From: Notospermus geniculatus
Taxonomy: Eukaryota > Nemertea > Pilidiophora > Heteronemertea > Lineidae
Direction: 5' to 3'
NCBI GenBank assembly: GCA_002633025.1
Contig: NMRB01000032.1
Coordinates: forward strand, 890,855-954,854
Length of the DNA stretch: 64,000 bases
A program made the position numbers and the translations under genes. Shown in pieces: positions 12,490 through 23,864 of this stretch. Position 1 is the stretch's first letter, and each line of letters begins with the position of its first letter. The notes beneath the pieces were generated by a model, which saw only the letters and a list, made by a program, of their open reading frames with translations, was not told the DNA's origin and searched no databases.

Positions 12490-12935
12490 GATGGAAATAA
12501 CTCCGTAGCAACCAATGAGAAAACGCTGTGAATTATTAAAACCACATCAGCCCAAGAGAGAAGGCTGTCTAAAAACCATTTAGCAGCCAATAAAAGGCTG
12601 TCAAACAATAAATCACGGCAGCCAATGAGAGAAAAGGCGTCAAGCAATAAACCATATATATTAGCCAATAAGAAAAGGCTGTCATGCAATAAACCATATC
12701 GGCCAATGAGAAAAAAGGCCATCAAACAATAAACCATTATAGGCATACATGTAGCAGCCAATAAGAGAAAGGGTAGGCTGTCAACCAATAAACCTTAGCA
12801 GCCAATAAGAGAGAAGGCCGTCAAGCAATAAACCATAGCAGCCAATAAGAGAGAATGCCGTCAAGCAATAAACCATAGCGCAGCCAATGAGAGAACGGGC
12901 TGTGAAGCAATAAACCATAGAAGCCAATAAGAGAA
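12490..12935. repeat. tandem array of about 40-bp units carrying CCAAT boxes
   Basis: About eleven degenerate units share the pattern GCAGCCAATGAGAGAA followed by GGCTGTCAAGCAATAAACC. Each complete unit contains an AGCCAATRAG core that fits the NF-Y CCAAT-box consensus, so the array presents roughly ten such sites at near-regular spacing. It begins about 0.95 kb upstream of the SLC1 initiation codon. The Leu/Ser-rich minus-strand open frame over it is a translation of the repeat. Regulatory function is inference only. Confidence 0.75.
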
Positions 12936-13900
12936 AAAGCAAAAAAACATAGTTGTTACATAACTATTACCTCTACCCCCGAACTAACAGATTATAAAGG
13001 AATTGGGTGTTTTAGCCAACTGATTTCGCGCTGGTAAAAAGGACAGCGTACAAAATGTCTGTGTGGTGACGTACGGTAGGGAGCGAGAGCTAGGACCACT
13101 GATTACCTGAGGATGTCTTCCACAGAAGGGACTTCCTATCAATTTCAGGTCACCATGTCGTGCCTTCCCTTCGAAAATACCTTGCAGAAAGAGCTACTTA
13201 TTTGTTCGTCTGTCCCGGTAGGGCTGAAAAGATAATGAGGTAATAACGAGGATGGACACACCATTATACCAATCATACGAATACTACACCTATAACAGAA
13301 ACAAATCGCTAGTGGCCTGCTTGACGCCTTTGGCTGTCCCTTGTCATTATTGTGAGAGTGGACCACACCAAACTAGATTAATGTTATCGTATTTTCACGA
13401 GGGATAAAATTCGTCCCAACACGCGTATCTTTCATTTGTATTCCCTGACGGATAAGCGAGAGCCCCTTGTGAATTGGATGACCATTTGTGGTCACTGTAA
13501 TTGGTGCATTCGATCATGTTTATTTCACCGATGAGGACGATGGTGGCACCTTAAGTAGCCAACAATGAAATGTGTTTTAGTATATGAAGATCTCCTGCTT
13601 TGCTTGCGTGTTTCTATGCATGAAGGGGCAATTTGCAAAATGGTCATTCGCTGTTTTTCCTCTTGTCTTCGTACGTCATTGGGCACTTTATCAAAGACTG
13701 CACTTTTCGACCGCACGAATTGGACAACACCTGCTACCAAAGAATCTTTGATCGTCAGATCGAGATCTGATTACAAATTCTGACATTATCATCTTTCTAG
13801 AATGTTCTGCTATCTGCTGTGAATGCAGGAGGAGAACAGAGCGAAAACGAATCACGAACAGTTCGAACAGTTCGTGATTCTTCGTCCAAGTCGCCCAATA

Positions 13901-14290
13901 GGGAGTTTTCGCAAATCTGACGAAAAACGAAGTACGAAATACGAAATTGGACGTCATATCCATGACGTAATGTATTTCAGGAAATGGTTGGTACCACAAA
14001 TGTCCCTCCTGCCAGTGCGTCTTTTAGCATGTCATGTAAGACCGAGAGAGTTATGGCGCATCTTGAATTTTTAATTTTCCAATTCGTATCAACGAAGTGG
14101 AAACGAAAGATAAATTTCAAAGTTGAATATACACCGTACCTCTGTCGTTCTAACGTCATACGCTAAAAGACGCTTTTGCAGCAGGCGATGTTTGTGGTAC
14201 CAGCCATTTCCTGAAATACATTACGTCATGGATATGACGTCCAATTTCGTATTTCGTACTTCGTTTTTCGTCAGATTTGCGAAAACTCCC
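13901..14290. mobile_element. 390-bp foldback MITE with TA target duplication
   Basis: Arms of about 135 bp are inverted copies: the left end begins GGGAGTTTTCGCAAATCTG and the right end is its complement; both contain ACGTCATATCCATGACGT and GGAAATGG. TA dinucleotides flank the element (13899-13900 and 14291-14292). TA duplication is typical of Tc1/mariner-type cut-and-paste transposition. There is no transposase, so this is non-autonomous. The mirror-image open frames in the two arms are shadows of the inverted repeat. Confidence 0.8.
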
Positions 14291-15161
14291 TATTACCATG
14301 ATTACGCCGATGTTCCTTATGGGCCACCTTACATTCGCAGAAAAGACAAGCGGACATTTAACTTTCAGCAAATGTCTGAAATTCCCCAAAATGATGTCTG
14401 AAAATGACGTTATCCAAAAATAAATCCGATTTATCGGTATCGCCAAGCATTCTCCACGCAGAACCAATCTAAATTGAGCATGCGCAAAAATCTGTTCGCA
14501 GTTCGATCCGTATCGTCAAGTCAATCCGCGGTAACTTAATTGATCCCGGAAGCGCCTACATATCATCGCACTTTGTTAGAGAGGTTGACAGTCGTCGGAG
14601 CAACGCACGTGGTATCAAGCAGGATATTAAGTGAAACAGATCACGGGTTCAGGTTGGACATCATACGGACGGTAGGGCTTCAAGTAGAAGGTGCGCTCCA
14701 AGTGACGACACGGTTGTGAACTAACGGTTGGATTCATAGGCTGGCGTCTTTTGAATAGGAGAGTTGACAACTTTTCTCTGACCAATACAGACAAATCCTA
14801 GAAGAATTTAAAGGAAACTTTTAAATCTTCACAAAATAGGTAGGGACGTATTTCTTCATTTTCAGAATTTTAACTCAAGTCGCTTTTGTTGTTCACCATA
14901 GGCCTAATGATATTCATGTATTTGGCTTCATTTCTCATTTTCCGTCGCAAATTTATCTTTTGATAACTGGCGAGATATCAATTAAAAAACTGCGTATTCT
15001 TGTATCTCCTATACATAATAAGAAACTTGAAATCCATATTAAATGTGTAAAAGACACTTTTCTGGATTCTGTGTTTGCAGTATTCTTATACAGTGTCTGT
15101 CCACTGACTAGGCGTTCCTATAATACTCAGGGGCAGGGCTTTAGCCGTAATGCGGCAACCT

Positions 15162-15607
15162 GGGACCTTATTCACGAGGCTTTCGTAACTTTTCGGAGAA
15201 AACCATTGTCCATTTGCTCTATTGTTCACGATCTGCCTGACAAAGGATTTGCATACTCATGACGGGGGCTTTGTGAATTAATGGACCTTATCCGCCCGAA
15301 ATTCTTTGTTGGCAGATAATGAACAATATAGGTTGCCCGTAAATGGACAATTTTACGGAATGCGTAAACTATTGTCCATTTGCAGCAACCTATTGTTCAC
15401 TATCTGCCAACAAAGAATTTCGTGCCCTTAGTGTTACGGGGGCTTAAGGTCCATTAATTCACAAAGCCCCCGTCATGAGTATGCAAATCCTTTGTCAGGC
15501 TCATCGTGAACAATAGAGCAAATGGACAATAGGTTTCTCCTAAAAGTTACGAGAGCTGACAGAGTATTGCATATTAAAGTTACGGGAGCTTCGTGAATAA
15601 CGTCCCT
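15162..15607. mobile_element. foldback element, family with GACCTTATTCACGA ends
   Basis: A nested inverted repeat centred near 15350. GGGACCTTATTCACGAGGC at the left matches GCTTCGTGAATAACGTCCC at the right, with inner blocks containing CCATTTGCTCTATTGTTCAC, CAAAGGATTTGCATACTCA and GGGGGCTTTGTGAATTAATG repeated in inverted orientation. Two smaller relatives lie at 16858-17008 and 18121-18345. No protein is encoded. Confidence 0.75.
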
Positions 15608-16525
15608 GTTCCCTGGAAGGCGCGTGCCTGGTAAAACTCTGTCCTGCACTAGCATGGTTCGATGAGACCCTTCCAATAATGCCGTAACATAACAATCTTA
15701 CTGATTCGCCGAAGGAAAACATCAGGTAGGCCTACTAGACTTCCTAAACATCGTTCTCGTTTCTTTAATATTGTTTTTTGCCACGGTTCTTTTCCTTTTT
15801 TGCCAAATGATGAAAAAGTAGCATGTAGTTTGTTGAGAATTATCACATTATGAAATGTTCGACGAGATATTCAGGCGAAATCGGTGATGGTCCTGGCAAG
15901 AACACGGGCGGCAAAGGTTTATGTTTTTGCTTGTTTGTGTAACTCGGTCTGACTCTGTTGTCACCGGTTTACAATGAACAGCGATGAACAGCTGAAGGCC
16001 GATGGCTGCAAATTTTATGAAACGAAAGTTGGGTTGACATGAAGGCTTTTGTGCCGAGCTCTGGCCTGCCAATGTTACCCGTAATAAGACATTCAAACGC
16101 AGCCGACAGTAATGTTTACTAAAATTGTAAATATTTTCGATTGAACGGGAAAATATTGTTACATACCTATAGCGGTGTTGTCAAGTTTATCCGAAATGTC
16201 TGTAATCGAATTACATTTAGGATTGAGCGATCGTATTGCAATTGCTATCAAAATATGTCGAGAAGTCTGAAACTTGATTATAATGACGAAAGGCCACCCG
16301 TCTGGTCAATGTGAGATTCGTAAAATTTTGAATTTTTGAAATATCGATATCTGCAACATGTCATATTTTTTAAACATCAGCCATCTCATCATTTTAAGTA
16401 TTCTTTCGATATCCCAATGCATATTTATGAAGGTATAACCAATAGGCCTAGGCAGTCACAGTATTAGCTCATTCAAAGGTCGTCAGACTATTGACACTAG
16501 TGACATCACAACTCGTGGCATATAG

Positions 16526-16643
16526 GGCCGTATTCTAGAACGTTCCTTAACATTAAGGTCCACCTTAAATCTATTGTTCTCGATGGTTTTACAATAGACT
16601 TAAGGTCGACCTTAACGTTTAGGAACGTTCTAGAATACGGGCC
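16526..16643. mobile_element. palindromic element with GGCCGTATTCTAGAA ends
   Basis: The ends GGCCGTATTCTAGAACGTTC and its complement GAACGTTCTAGAATACGGGC form arms of about 45 bp around a short centre containing CTATTGTTCTCGATGG. A related element sits at 27591-27705 and a fragment at about 27531. No coding capacity. Confidence 0.75.
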
Positions 16644-16857
16644 ATTGTCTCCATGGATTGATAAAAATTCAAAAGTTTACAATGAGTGGAGTCTCTCTTT
16701 GGGAAACGTTAGAAAACGTTACACCGAGTTCGCTCCCTTGTCGACGCGCTCTTCACGTGGTAAAGATGGCGACTCTCTCTGACAGCGCAGGTTTCATCCG
16801 AACGGCAGCATTGGAGGAAAGAAGCTCCGACGGAGGAAATCTTTTGACAATCCCTGC

Positions 16858-17008
16858 AGGGACCTTATTCACGAAGCTCCCGTAACTTGCGGGAGTGCGC
16901 AAACTACTAGTATTGTCCTTTTACGGACAACCTATTGTTCACTATCAGCCTGTCAAAGGATTTGCGTACCCTTAAAGTTACGGGGGCTTTGTGAATAAGG
17001 ATAGGTCC
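16858..17008. mobile_element. second member of the GACCTTATTCACGA foldback family
   Basis: Begins GGGACCTTATTCACGAAGC and ends GGGGCTTTGTGAATAAGG, with the shared internal blocks CCTATTGTTCACTATCAGCC and AAAGGATTTGCGTACCC. It is shorter than the copy at 15162 and lacks the central palindrome. Confidence 0.65.
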
Positions 17009-18120
17009 ATGCCGTTTAGACTCCGGCCCAGTGAATATCAGCGTGGGCGTTCCTCATTCGTGCTGGTGGCGTTACCCTGTTCCTTCGGTGTGACTATAGA
17101 GGGTACACCGGCACCTGTCAGATCAATGCTCGGCCGTCTCATGGCATCGCTGCTTAATACCGTGTTGCCCAAGCCGTAGCTTACGCTACCGTATTTTTCA
17201 AAATACCTAGCGATGTTAGCCGGCTAATGCAAGAAAGGAGAGAAAAACCCTTGCCACCTTTGCTCCCGGGATTAACTCGGTACTTTCGTCTGATTGCAAA
17301 GGTTTGTGGTCAATTGCCGTGTGCTTCCTAATACCGCCAGAGGTCTTGTCTTTTTTCTCATTCTGTCCTCCTGAACACTTCAAAGCTCGAGTTGATTATT
17401 CTTTTGGTCACTAAAAATAAACGTCCTTGTTGGGAAATCTTTCCTTGCGCGGTACTGCTTGCTTCCCGTGTGAGAAAATAAAAATAAGATATGATTGTTA
17501 GTGGCGCAAGCGACGTTCATTCCGGAAGTGACGATGTGCCTGACGACATGAAAAATCATGGCGACATTTTTGCGTTTCCACCAAAGGAGTTGCGTAAAAA
17601 AATACTAAAAAATGCGACCATCTGATGTAGTTAAAGGAGGCTTGCAATCCAGAGAAAGTCTCCAGGCAAGGGGTCGAAAAATGATAGATCAACCAGTGCC
17701 GGGACGCGAAAATAAAAATAAACTGAAAAGCGAACTTACGAAAATCACATGGCATGGCTTCCCCTGCCCCCTCCCCAAATACGGCCCTGTGCAACCTGGC
17801 CAAAAGTGATCCCTGAAGTCCCATCGCCCCGTCAGGTATACCACGAATGACTCTTAAGTTCGATATACGTGAAAGGGGAGAAGCGCTTCGGAGTCTATGT
17901 TGAGGGCTGTTTGAACAACTGGAGACAGATTCAACAATTAAAAAGGTTCACTTTAGGCATGATCTATACTCCAACCGATACTGACATCGTAGGACAAATT
18001 TAAAAAAACGTGAAAAAGCGAACATCGGTCAGCTCTTTCGGATCAGAGTACAAACAAGGCCCAAAGCGCTCCTATACGCACAAACCCCAGCTATAGTTGT
18101 CTGAGAACGTGGGAATCCGG
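17009..18120. other. gene-free stretch
   Basis: No splice-compatible coding exon, RNA gene or clear inverted repeat was found. The open frames of 62 to 108 codons here lack family resemblance and flanking splice signals. Confidence 0.35.
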
Positions 18121-18345
18121 GAACCGTATTCACAAAGCCCGCGTAACTTAGGGTATGCTTTGTCAGGCTGACAGTGAACAATAGGTTACCGCAAATGATC
18201 AATAGTTGTCAATCCCTCGTGTTAGGAGCGCTTCCCATAACTTTACGGAGTTCGTAAACTATTGTTCATTTGCGGGAAACCTTTTGTTCACCATCAGCCT
18301 GCCAAAGACTTTGCGTACCCTTAAAGTTTCGGGGGCTAGGAAGCC
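18121..18345. mobile_element. third member of the GACCTTATTCACGA foldback family
   Basis: GAACCGTATTCACAAAGCCC starts it, and inner blocks CAGGCTGACAGTGAACAATA and ATTGTTCATTTGCGGG recur from the copy at 15162. The right end, around CGGGGGCTAGGAAGCC, is diverged. Confidence 0.6.
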
Positions 18346-19844
18346 CCCCGTCCTTCGCATTTGTGTGAAAAAAATTTCGTCAGTTGCGGCTGTGTGGTGG
18401 AAATCAACCATAGATGGAATCTAATCGTGTGGGTTTAAAGTCCCTTTAACACACATTCCCTGGCGGAAAAATGAAAGATGAGACGGAGACGCCAGTTTTA
18501 GCAACGAAATGTTAAATTGGCTTAGTTAGCACTTAGTCATTAGCGGGTGGAGATGACAGGAAGAAGTTTGAATGGTTTCACTAAGAAATAGCTCATGGTA
18601 TCAAAACACGACGCCGGTTTTGGTATCTTTTTATAATGAAGGAGACGTTATGTCTGCTCTAGAACCAATGGCGTGGGGGGGGGACTTTAAAAGACAAATT
18701 GCCCTGGCATTTAGAAATGAATTAGCACCCGTCGGAAACTGGGGCAAAATCGTAAAAAGAGAGAGGAAGGTAAATGTGAGACGTCTGTGTATCGGTATAT
18801 GCATTTCCCAGGAAGGTTTTTTAGTCATTGGCAATTTATCGGGTGGTGATGCAACGATTCTCCGGTTTGCCAAAGGGAATTGTCTGCTTCCACCGAACAT
18901 CCGTTTAAAGATTTTTCTCGTCGAATGAAGAGAATATCGGAAGACAAAGATCTTCCATGCTGTCAGCGTTGTTGAACTGCTTTTGCCCTCTCAAAATAGC
19001 AGATCACATCATGGTGAGGGGAAATAGTAATTTCCTTGTTCGCCTAGTAACTTATATAGGTAAAACAATCAAATTTTGCGAAGAGAATATGGTCGTTTGT
19101 TCACTTTCTCTTCCAATCTCGTTCCAATCGTCATCCGTTCCGTTCCGCATTTTATGATGGCTGTCGATCTGAAGAATGGAATCTCGGTGGTGGTGTGAGG
19201 AGTTTTCCTCGTCTGCACGTAAAATTTTGGTGATGACCGACTCTTTCTATAAGTTAAAATTCCTCATTGCGTCAAGTTACAGGCGGCCCGAGCTATTATA
19301 ATGGGCCTGTTGCCCCCAAAACCTTCATTTTACGCCAACTTTGTGACAAGCTCGGCCGGCCTGTGATTCCATTATATTTTCTTCCATCTCGTATCGAAGT
19401 GCACAACGTTACACTGAAACATTGAATCTCATTTGCACCCAAGGAGCGGTCGCCACAAGTGACTGATGTCCGACCACTAAACATGACCGTAAATTCCATA
19501 AACCTTCCACACCCAAGGGTATTTATCACCATCAAACATTGTTTGCGCCGCCACGATTCCATCAGGGCATCCTACACAAACCTGTCAACATCTTGTTCAT
19601 TAGCTCACATGGCGTGATCTTTTAAATATCTTCCTTTATGGCACCAAGGCCATCGCCGGCTTTCAAGTTAGTACTGATCAGCATCTTAGTAGTAATAAAT
19701 AAAAAGGCATCATTGAGACATCATTAGGCCTACTGCTTTAAGTATGCCTCATGGTCGTACGTTAAGTGCCTTTACCTTTGTTAAAATGGGAAACGTAAAA
19801 GAAATTGCTTGTCTTGAGCACTTGGCTTAAGGGTTATGCAAAGT
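18346..19844. other. gene-free stretch
   Basis: A 118-codon plus-strand frame at 18572-18928 is the longest open frame but has no recognisable domain, no codon periodicity I can point to and no splice context; I leave it unannotated. Nothing else stands out. Confidence 0.35.
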
Positions 19845-20019
19845 GACTCGAAATCTCGAAATTTTAACGCAAAAAATCTGACTAACTGCACACAAAATTG
19901 AGAAAATAAGGCTCGGGGCTCCTCGGGAAGCATCAGAAGAAGGGCCTCCGAGCCTTATTTTCTCAATTTTGTGTGCAGTTAGTCAGATTTGTTGCGTCAA
20001 AAATTCGAGATTTCAAGCC
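19845..20019. repeat. hairpin of about 80-bp arms
   Basis: The block containing AATCTGACTAACTGCACAC and ATTGAGAAAATAAGGCTCGG is followed after a short centre by its complement, and the outer parts (CTCGAAATCTCGAA and TTCGAGATTTCAAG) extend the pairing with mismatches. It is embedded in an imperfect direct repeat: GAGCACTTGGCTTAA near 19816 recurs as GGGCACTTGGCTTAA near 20144. Confidence 0.7.
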
Positions 20020-20612
20020 ACTTTTCATAAAAGGAAGCATAGTTGAAGCATCATTACTGCTTTAAGTATGCTTCCTAATTGTATCAATGTTAAATTGCCT
20101 TTATTTTTGTTATTGCCGGTAATATAAATGAAAAAATCTGTCTTGGGCACTTGGCTTAAATTCCCCCCAAAATCATTATTCGACATTTACGGCTTAAACT
20201 TACACTTGATATTATCCAGATCAACATGCTTTATGGCATATCAGAACCGACATCGACATAACGACCCAAGTTTACCGTCTACTTTTTTTCCTTTTATGAT
20301 TGTCCTGCCGTACTTGTACGTGCACGGCGTTCCTGTCAGCGCAACTTTGTTGATATTAATGCATATCCGGAGTAACTAATGATGTCCCGGCATGAGAATC
20401 AGTACGGTTAATATATAACCCATCAGCATTCCAATGCACCAATGGTTAGGTTAGCCATACATCACTTATATCCAATAGAATCACTGACAATTTTAACAAA
20501 ATGGCTGCCATGTCGCTGTTAAGGTTTCTAAGAAATGTTGTGGCAAATGAGATTGCATTTTCAGGTGCGTTTATTGGCCAGACATCATGATGCTCTCGAT
20601 CAATTTTATCGG

Positions 20613-21256
20613 ACAAGCCGAGCAGGATGCATGTTATCTTGCCGGTGACTGTAATACAAGCCGAGCAGGATGCATGTTGTCTCGCCGGTGACTGACAAGC
20701 CGAGCAGGATGCATGTTGTCTTGCCGGTGACTGTAATACAAGCCGAGCAGGATGCATGTTGTCTCGCCGGTGACTGTAAAGGCCTGTCTACACGATCATA
20801 CATTTGTTCAAAACATCATCATACATTTGTGTGATGATGTTCATGGACAGATATTTGATTGTGTAGGCTGTTTTCCCAACAAACTTGAACAGCAACCAAC
20901 TTGTATGATGATGTTCAAATTTGTGTGATGATGTTCACGGCAAAATGTATGATCGTGTGGACTGTTTTCCCAACAAACCTGAACATGTATGATGATGTTC
21001 AAATTTTTAGCTGCATGTTTCATCTTGCCAATAACAGAAATCGACACACAAGCTTGGACATCATCATACAAATGTATGATGATGTTTTGAACAAATGTAT
21101 GATCGTGTAGACAGGCCTTAATACAAGCCCAGCAGGATGCATGTTGCCTTGCCGGTGACTGTAATACAAGCCCAGCAGGATGCATGTTGTCTTGCCGGTG
21201 ACTGTAATACAAGCCGAGCAGGATGCATGTTGTCTTGCCGGTGACTGTAATACAAA
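20613..21256. repeat. 43-bp tandem array interrupted by a transposon
   Basis: Units built on AAGCCGAGCAGGATGCATG followed by CTTGCCGGTGACTGTAATA repeat with a period of 43 bases, four copies before 20780 and about three after 21118. The two halves of the array are continuous once the 339-bp element in the middle is set aside. Open frames on the minus strand are translations of the array. Confidence 0.85.
20780..21118. mobile_element. 339-bp MITE with TAA target duplication (Harbinger-like) inserted in the 43-bp array
   Basis: The left end AGGCCTGTCTACACGATC has its exact complement at the right end (GATCGTGTAGACAGGCCT). Flanking TAA at 20777-20779 and 21119-21121 is present only once in uninterrupted array units (GACTGTAATACAAG), which proves a three-base target duplication. 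A TAA/TWA three-base duplication is typical of PIF/Harbinger elements. The interior is made of ATGTATGATGATGTTC-like subrepeats and encodes nothing. Confidence 0.88.
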
Positions 21257-21525
21257 ATGGTTGATGCTAAAGCCTTTGAACGTGTTAAAGGCGTCCGGCA
21301 AAGCGAACGTGGCAAAAGCTGTGTCTTTTTCTCACCGGCTGCATCTGAACAAGGCGTCTCCGCATGCATGTAATACATGTACATGTACATCATTGTCGCG
21401 CTTTAAATCGGCCTTTTTTTCGCTCTACTGCACACAGACCTTCGTACACAATGAATGTCAGTTTCCTCCTGACCACGTATACAAAAGTACATTTCAATAT
21501 ACGTAGTTGTGTACTACATGTACAC

Positions 21526-21625
21526 CATCCTCCCACAGCAGGGCTGTGGTCTCGTTCCTCTTCATACACTCGTAGGAGTGGATATTAAAAGGAGGAGCGA
21601 GGAAAAAACCTGCTGTGGGAGGATG
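21526..21625. repeat. short inverted repeat
   Basis: CATCCTCCCACAGCAGG at the left is the complement of CCTGCTGTGGGAGGATG at the right, with about 66 bases between. No target duplication is visible. Confidence 0.6.
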
Positions 21626-21928
21626 CTACTGCACAAATGGGGACATGAATGAAGTCCACGTTGCACGTGAGTTCACAGTTATATAGTGTTTTTTCACACT
21701 CAAGTCCACGATTGTATCTTTAACTGGCTGACACCTTTATAGGTGTTGCGTTTGTTGCGTCAGCCTTTTCAGTTATTATCTGAATAAATATGTTTATACA
21801 AAGTCCACCATTGGCACCAAAAACAACAACTATAACTGCAAGCAAGAATAAACAACGCCTGTAAAAATCACGCGGCTTCTAAGTGGAAATACGCTTTTTT
21901 GTGAGTTCCAATGTTTACGGTTCCTCTC

Positions 21929-23864
21929 TACTTCGGTGTCTTGGCAAATATAGAACTTCTTTCCTCTTTTTTCTTATCTTCTTGCTTGTGATAATGTCAT
22001 CTCAGAAAAATATTTTTGTTGACGGTCTGGCGCGATATTGTTCCAGACAGTTAACTTAAAAGTACATGGACATGTGCTCCTAAATGCTAAACAACGATAT
22101 TGTTTAGTGAAAAACGGACTCGGGTTCATGTTTGTGACACTTTTTTATTTGAAATAGTCGTAACCGATGGCAGAAATATCTGTGATCGTATTATGCGCTG
22201 TCGGATGTGTCATAGGCAGTGGAAAGCGACCTCAGTTTCGCCGCCTACTTATCGGCTAACGATTATGAATAGTTGTCGCTGTGGTACTGTAAGACAGATT
22301 AATATCAAGACGACGCACTTGAAGAGGCGTATACATCATGAAACGAGAACAAATTTAAAAAATCACTGCTTCATCCAAATTCTGAGTGAATGTCATAATA
22401 GCGCTGATTCTGTGAACCGAAACTGTTAATAACCGGCGCGTGAAGCTGGTAACACAATACAAATACGTTTTTGTGAGGTCAGCATAGTGAGATCATTTCA
22501 GACGTCGCTCCTAAATCTGGCAGCACACATCAGTTGCCCTGTCAGATTGGAAATCTTGTCTCACGTGGTTCGCAGAGATGATCTCGCTGAGATTTCTGTA
22601 CAGTACATCTGCCAAAAGCTTTAGGAAACAAGTTATCAAGTCTACGTTGTGTGCAAACAGTTGGTTCAGTTCAGTTAAAGCTTCACTGTATTGAATTTTA
22701 CGATATTTTCAAAGTGTTAGGAGAGTGCAGGTATAGGTCTCATAGCCTCTTGAAGGTCCCCAAAATACTTGCCTGATACGTACCGGTACTTCAAAGAATC
22801 AAGTCCTAGTTTTCAGCACACATTGAAAAAACTGAAGGCAGAGCTCTAATGTATTCAGACAGGGCATAGTACATTTTACACTTACACTTACGTCGGAGGA
22901 CGTAAGCACTTTCTGAATTCAATGCAGTGAGGCTTTAACGAGAGAAGCAAGATTTTTCACCCGCACGCTACACTCCTTTCGCAGTGTCTTCTCACTCATA
23001 CCTATCGTTCATAGACACTGCTTACAATGGCCCGATCCCCGCCGATTTACCACTAGAGGGATACTTCGGTGTCTTGGCAAATATAGAACTTCTTTCCTCT
23101 TTTTTCTTATCTTCTTGCTTGTGATAATGTCATCTCAGAAAAATATTTTTGTTCACGGTCTGGCGCGATATTGTTCCAGACAGTTAACTTAAAAGTACAT
23201 GGACATGTGCTCCTAAATGCTAAACAACGATATTGTTTAGTGAAAAACGGACTCGGGTTCATGTTTGTGACACTTTTTTACTTGAAATAGTCGTTACCGA
23301 TGGCAGAAATATCTGTAATCGTATTATGCGCTGTCGGATGTGTCATAGGCAGTGGAAAGCGACCTCAGTTTCGCCTACTTATCGGCTAACGATTATCACA
23401 GTCGTTGTCGCTGTGGTACTGTAAGACAGATTAATATCAAGACGACGCACTTGAAGAGGCGTATACATCATGAAACGAGAACAAATTTAAAAAATCACTG
23501 CTTCATCCAAATTCTGAGTGGATGTCATAATGGCGCTGATTCTGTGAACCGAAACTGTTAATAACCGGCGCGTAAAGCTGGTAACACAATACAAATACAT
23601 GTGCGTTTTTGTGAGGTCAGCATAGTGAGATCATTTCAGACGTCGCTCCTAAATCTGGCAGCACACATCAGTTTCCCTGTCAGATTGGAAATCTTGTCTG
23701 TGACGTATCACAAGGTTTTGTTCACAGACGGTTCGCAGAGATCTCGCTGAGATTTCTGTACATCTGCCAATAGCTTTAGGAAACAAGTCTATCCAGTCAA
23801 CACGTTATGTGCAAACAGTTGGTTCAGTTCAGTTAACGAGAGAAGCAAGATTTTTCACCCGCAC
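21929..23864. repeat. direct duplication of an about 780-bp segment
   Basis: 21929-22966 and 23062-23864 are copies, both starting TACTTCGGTGTCTTGGC and ending TTTTTCACCCGCAC, separated by about 95 bases. The first copy is longer because it contains a 256-bp insertion. Cys/Arg-rich open frames at 22100 and 23233 are in matching places but are disrupted differently by small indels, so I do not regard them as genes. The spacing is too short for an LTR retrotransposon interior, and the copies lack TG..CA ends. Confidence 0.85.
22679..22934. mobile_element. 256-bp MITE with TTAA target duplication (piggyBac-like)
   Basis: The ends AGCTTCACTGTATTGAATT and AATTCAATGCAGTGAGGCT are inverted copies with two mismatches. 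TTAA flanks both sides (22675-22678 and 22935-22938). The sister copy of the host duplication near 23838 has the intact sequence CAGTTAACGAGAG with a single TTAA, so the empty site is directly visible. TTAA duplication and clean insertion are the hallmark of piggyBac-type transposition. No transposase is present. Confidence 0.88.

Noticed and set aside
12396-12788. 130-codon Leu/Ser-rich minus-strand frame
   Set aside because: Translation of the CCAAT satellite; hydrophobic periodicity comes from the repeat unit.
14123-14467. Matching open frames on opposite strands near 13.8-14.4 kb
   Set aside because: They are the same sequence read from the two arms of an inverted repeat (MITE), not genes.
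18572-18928. 118-codon plus-strand frame
   Set aside because: No family resemblance, no splice context and no neighbouring exons.
20446-21393. Several minus-strand frames rich in HASCSACITVTGK
   Set aside because: Direct translation of the 43-bp tandem repeat.
22100-23561. Paired Cys/Arg-rich open frames of up to 109 codons
   Set aside because: They lie in a duplicated non-coding segment, and small indels break the frame differently in the two copies, so there is no sign of protein-level constraint.
21929-23864. LTR retrotransposon (two direct repeats)
   Set aside because: Only about 95 bases lie between the repeats, ends are not TG..CA, and no gag/pol sequence is present.
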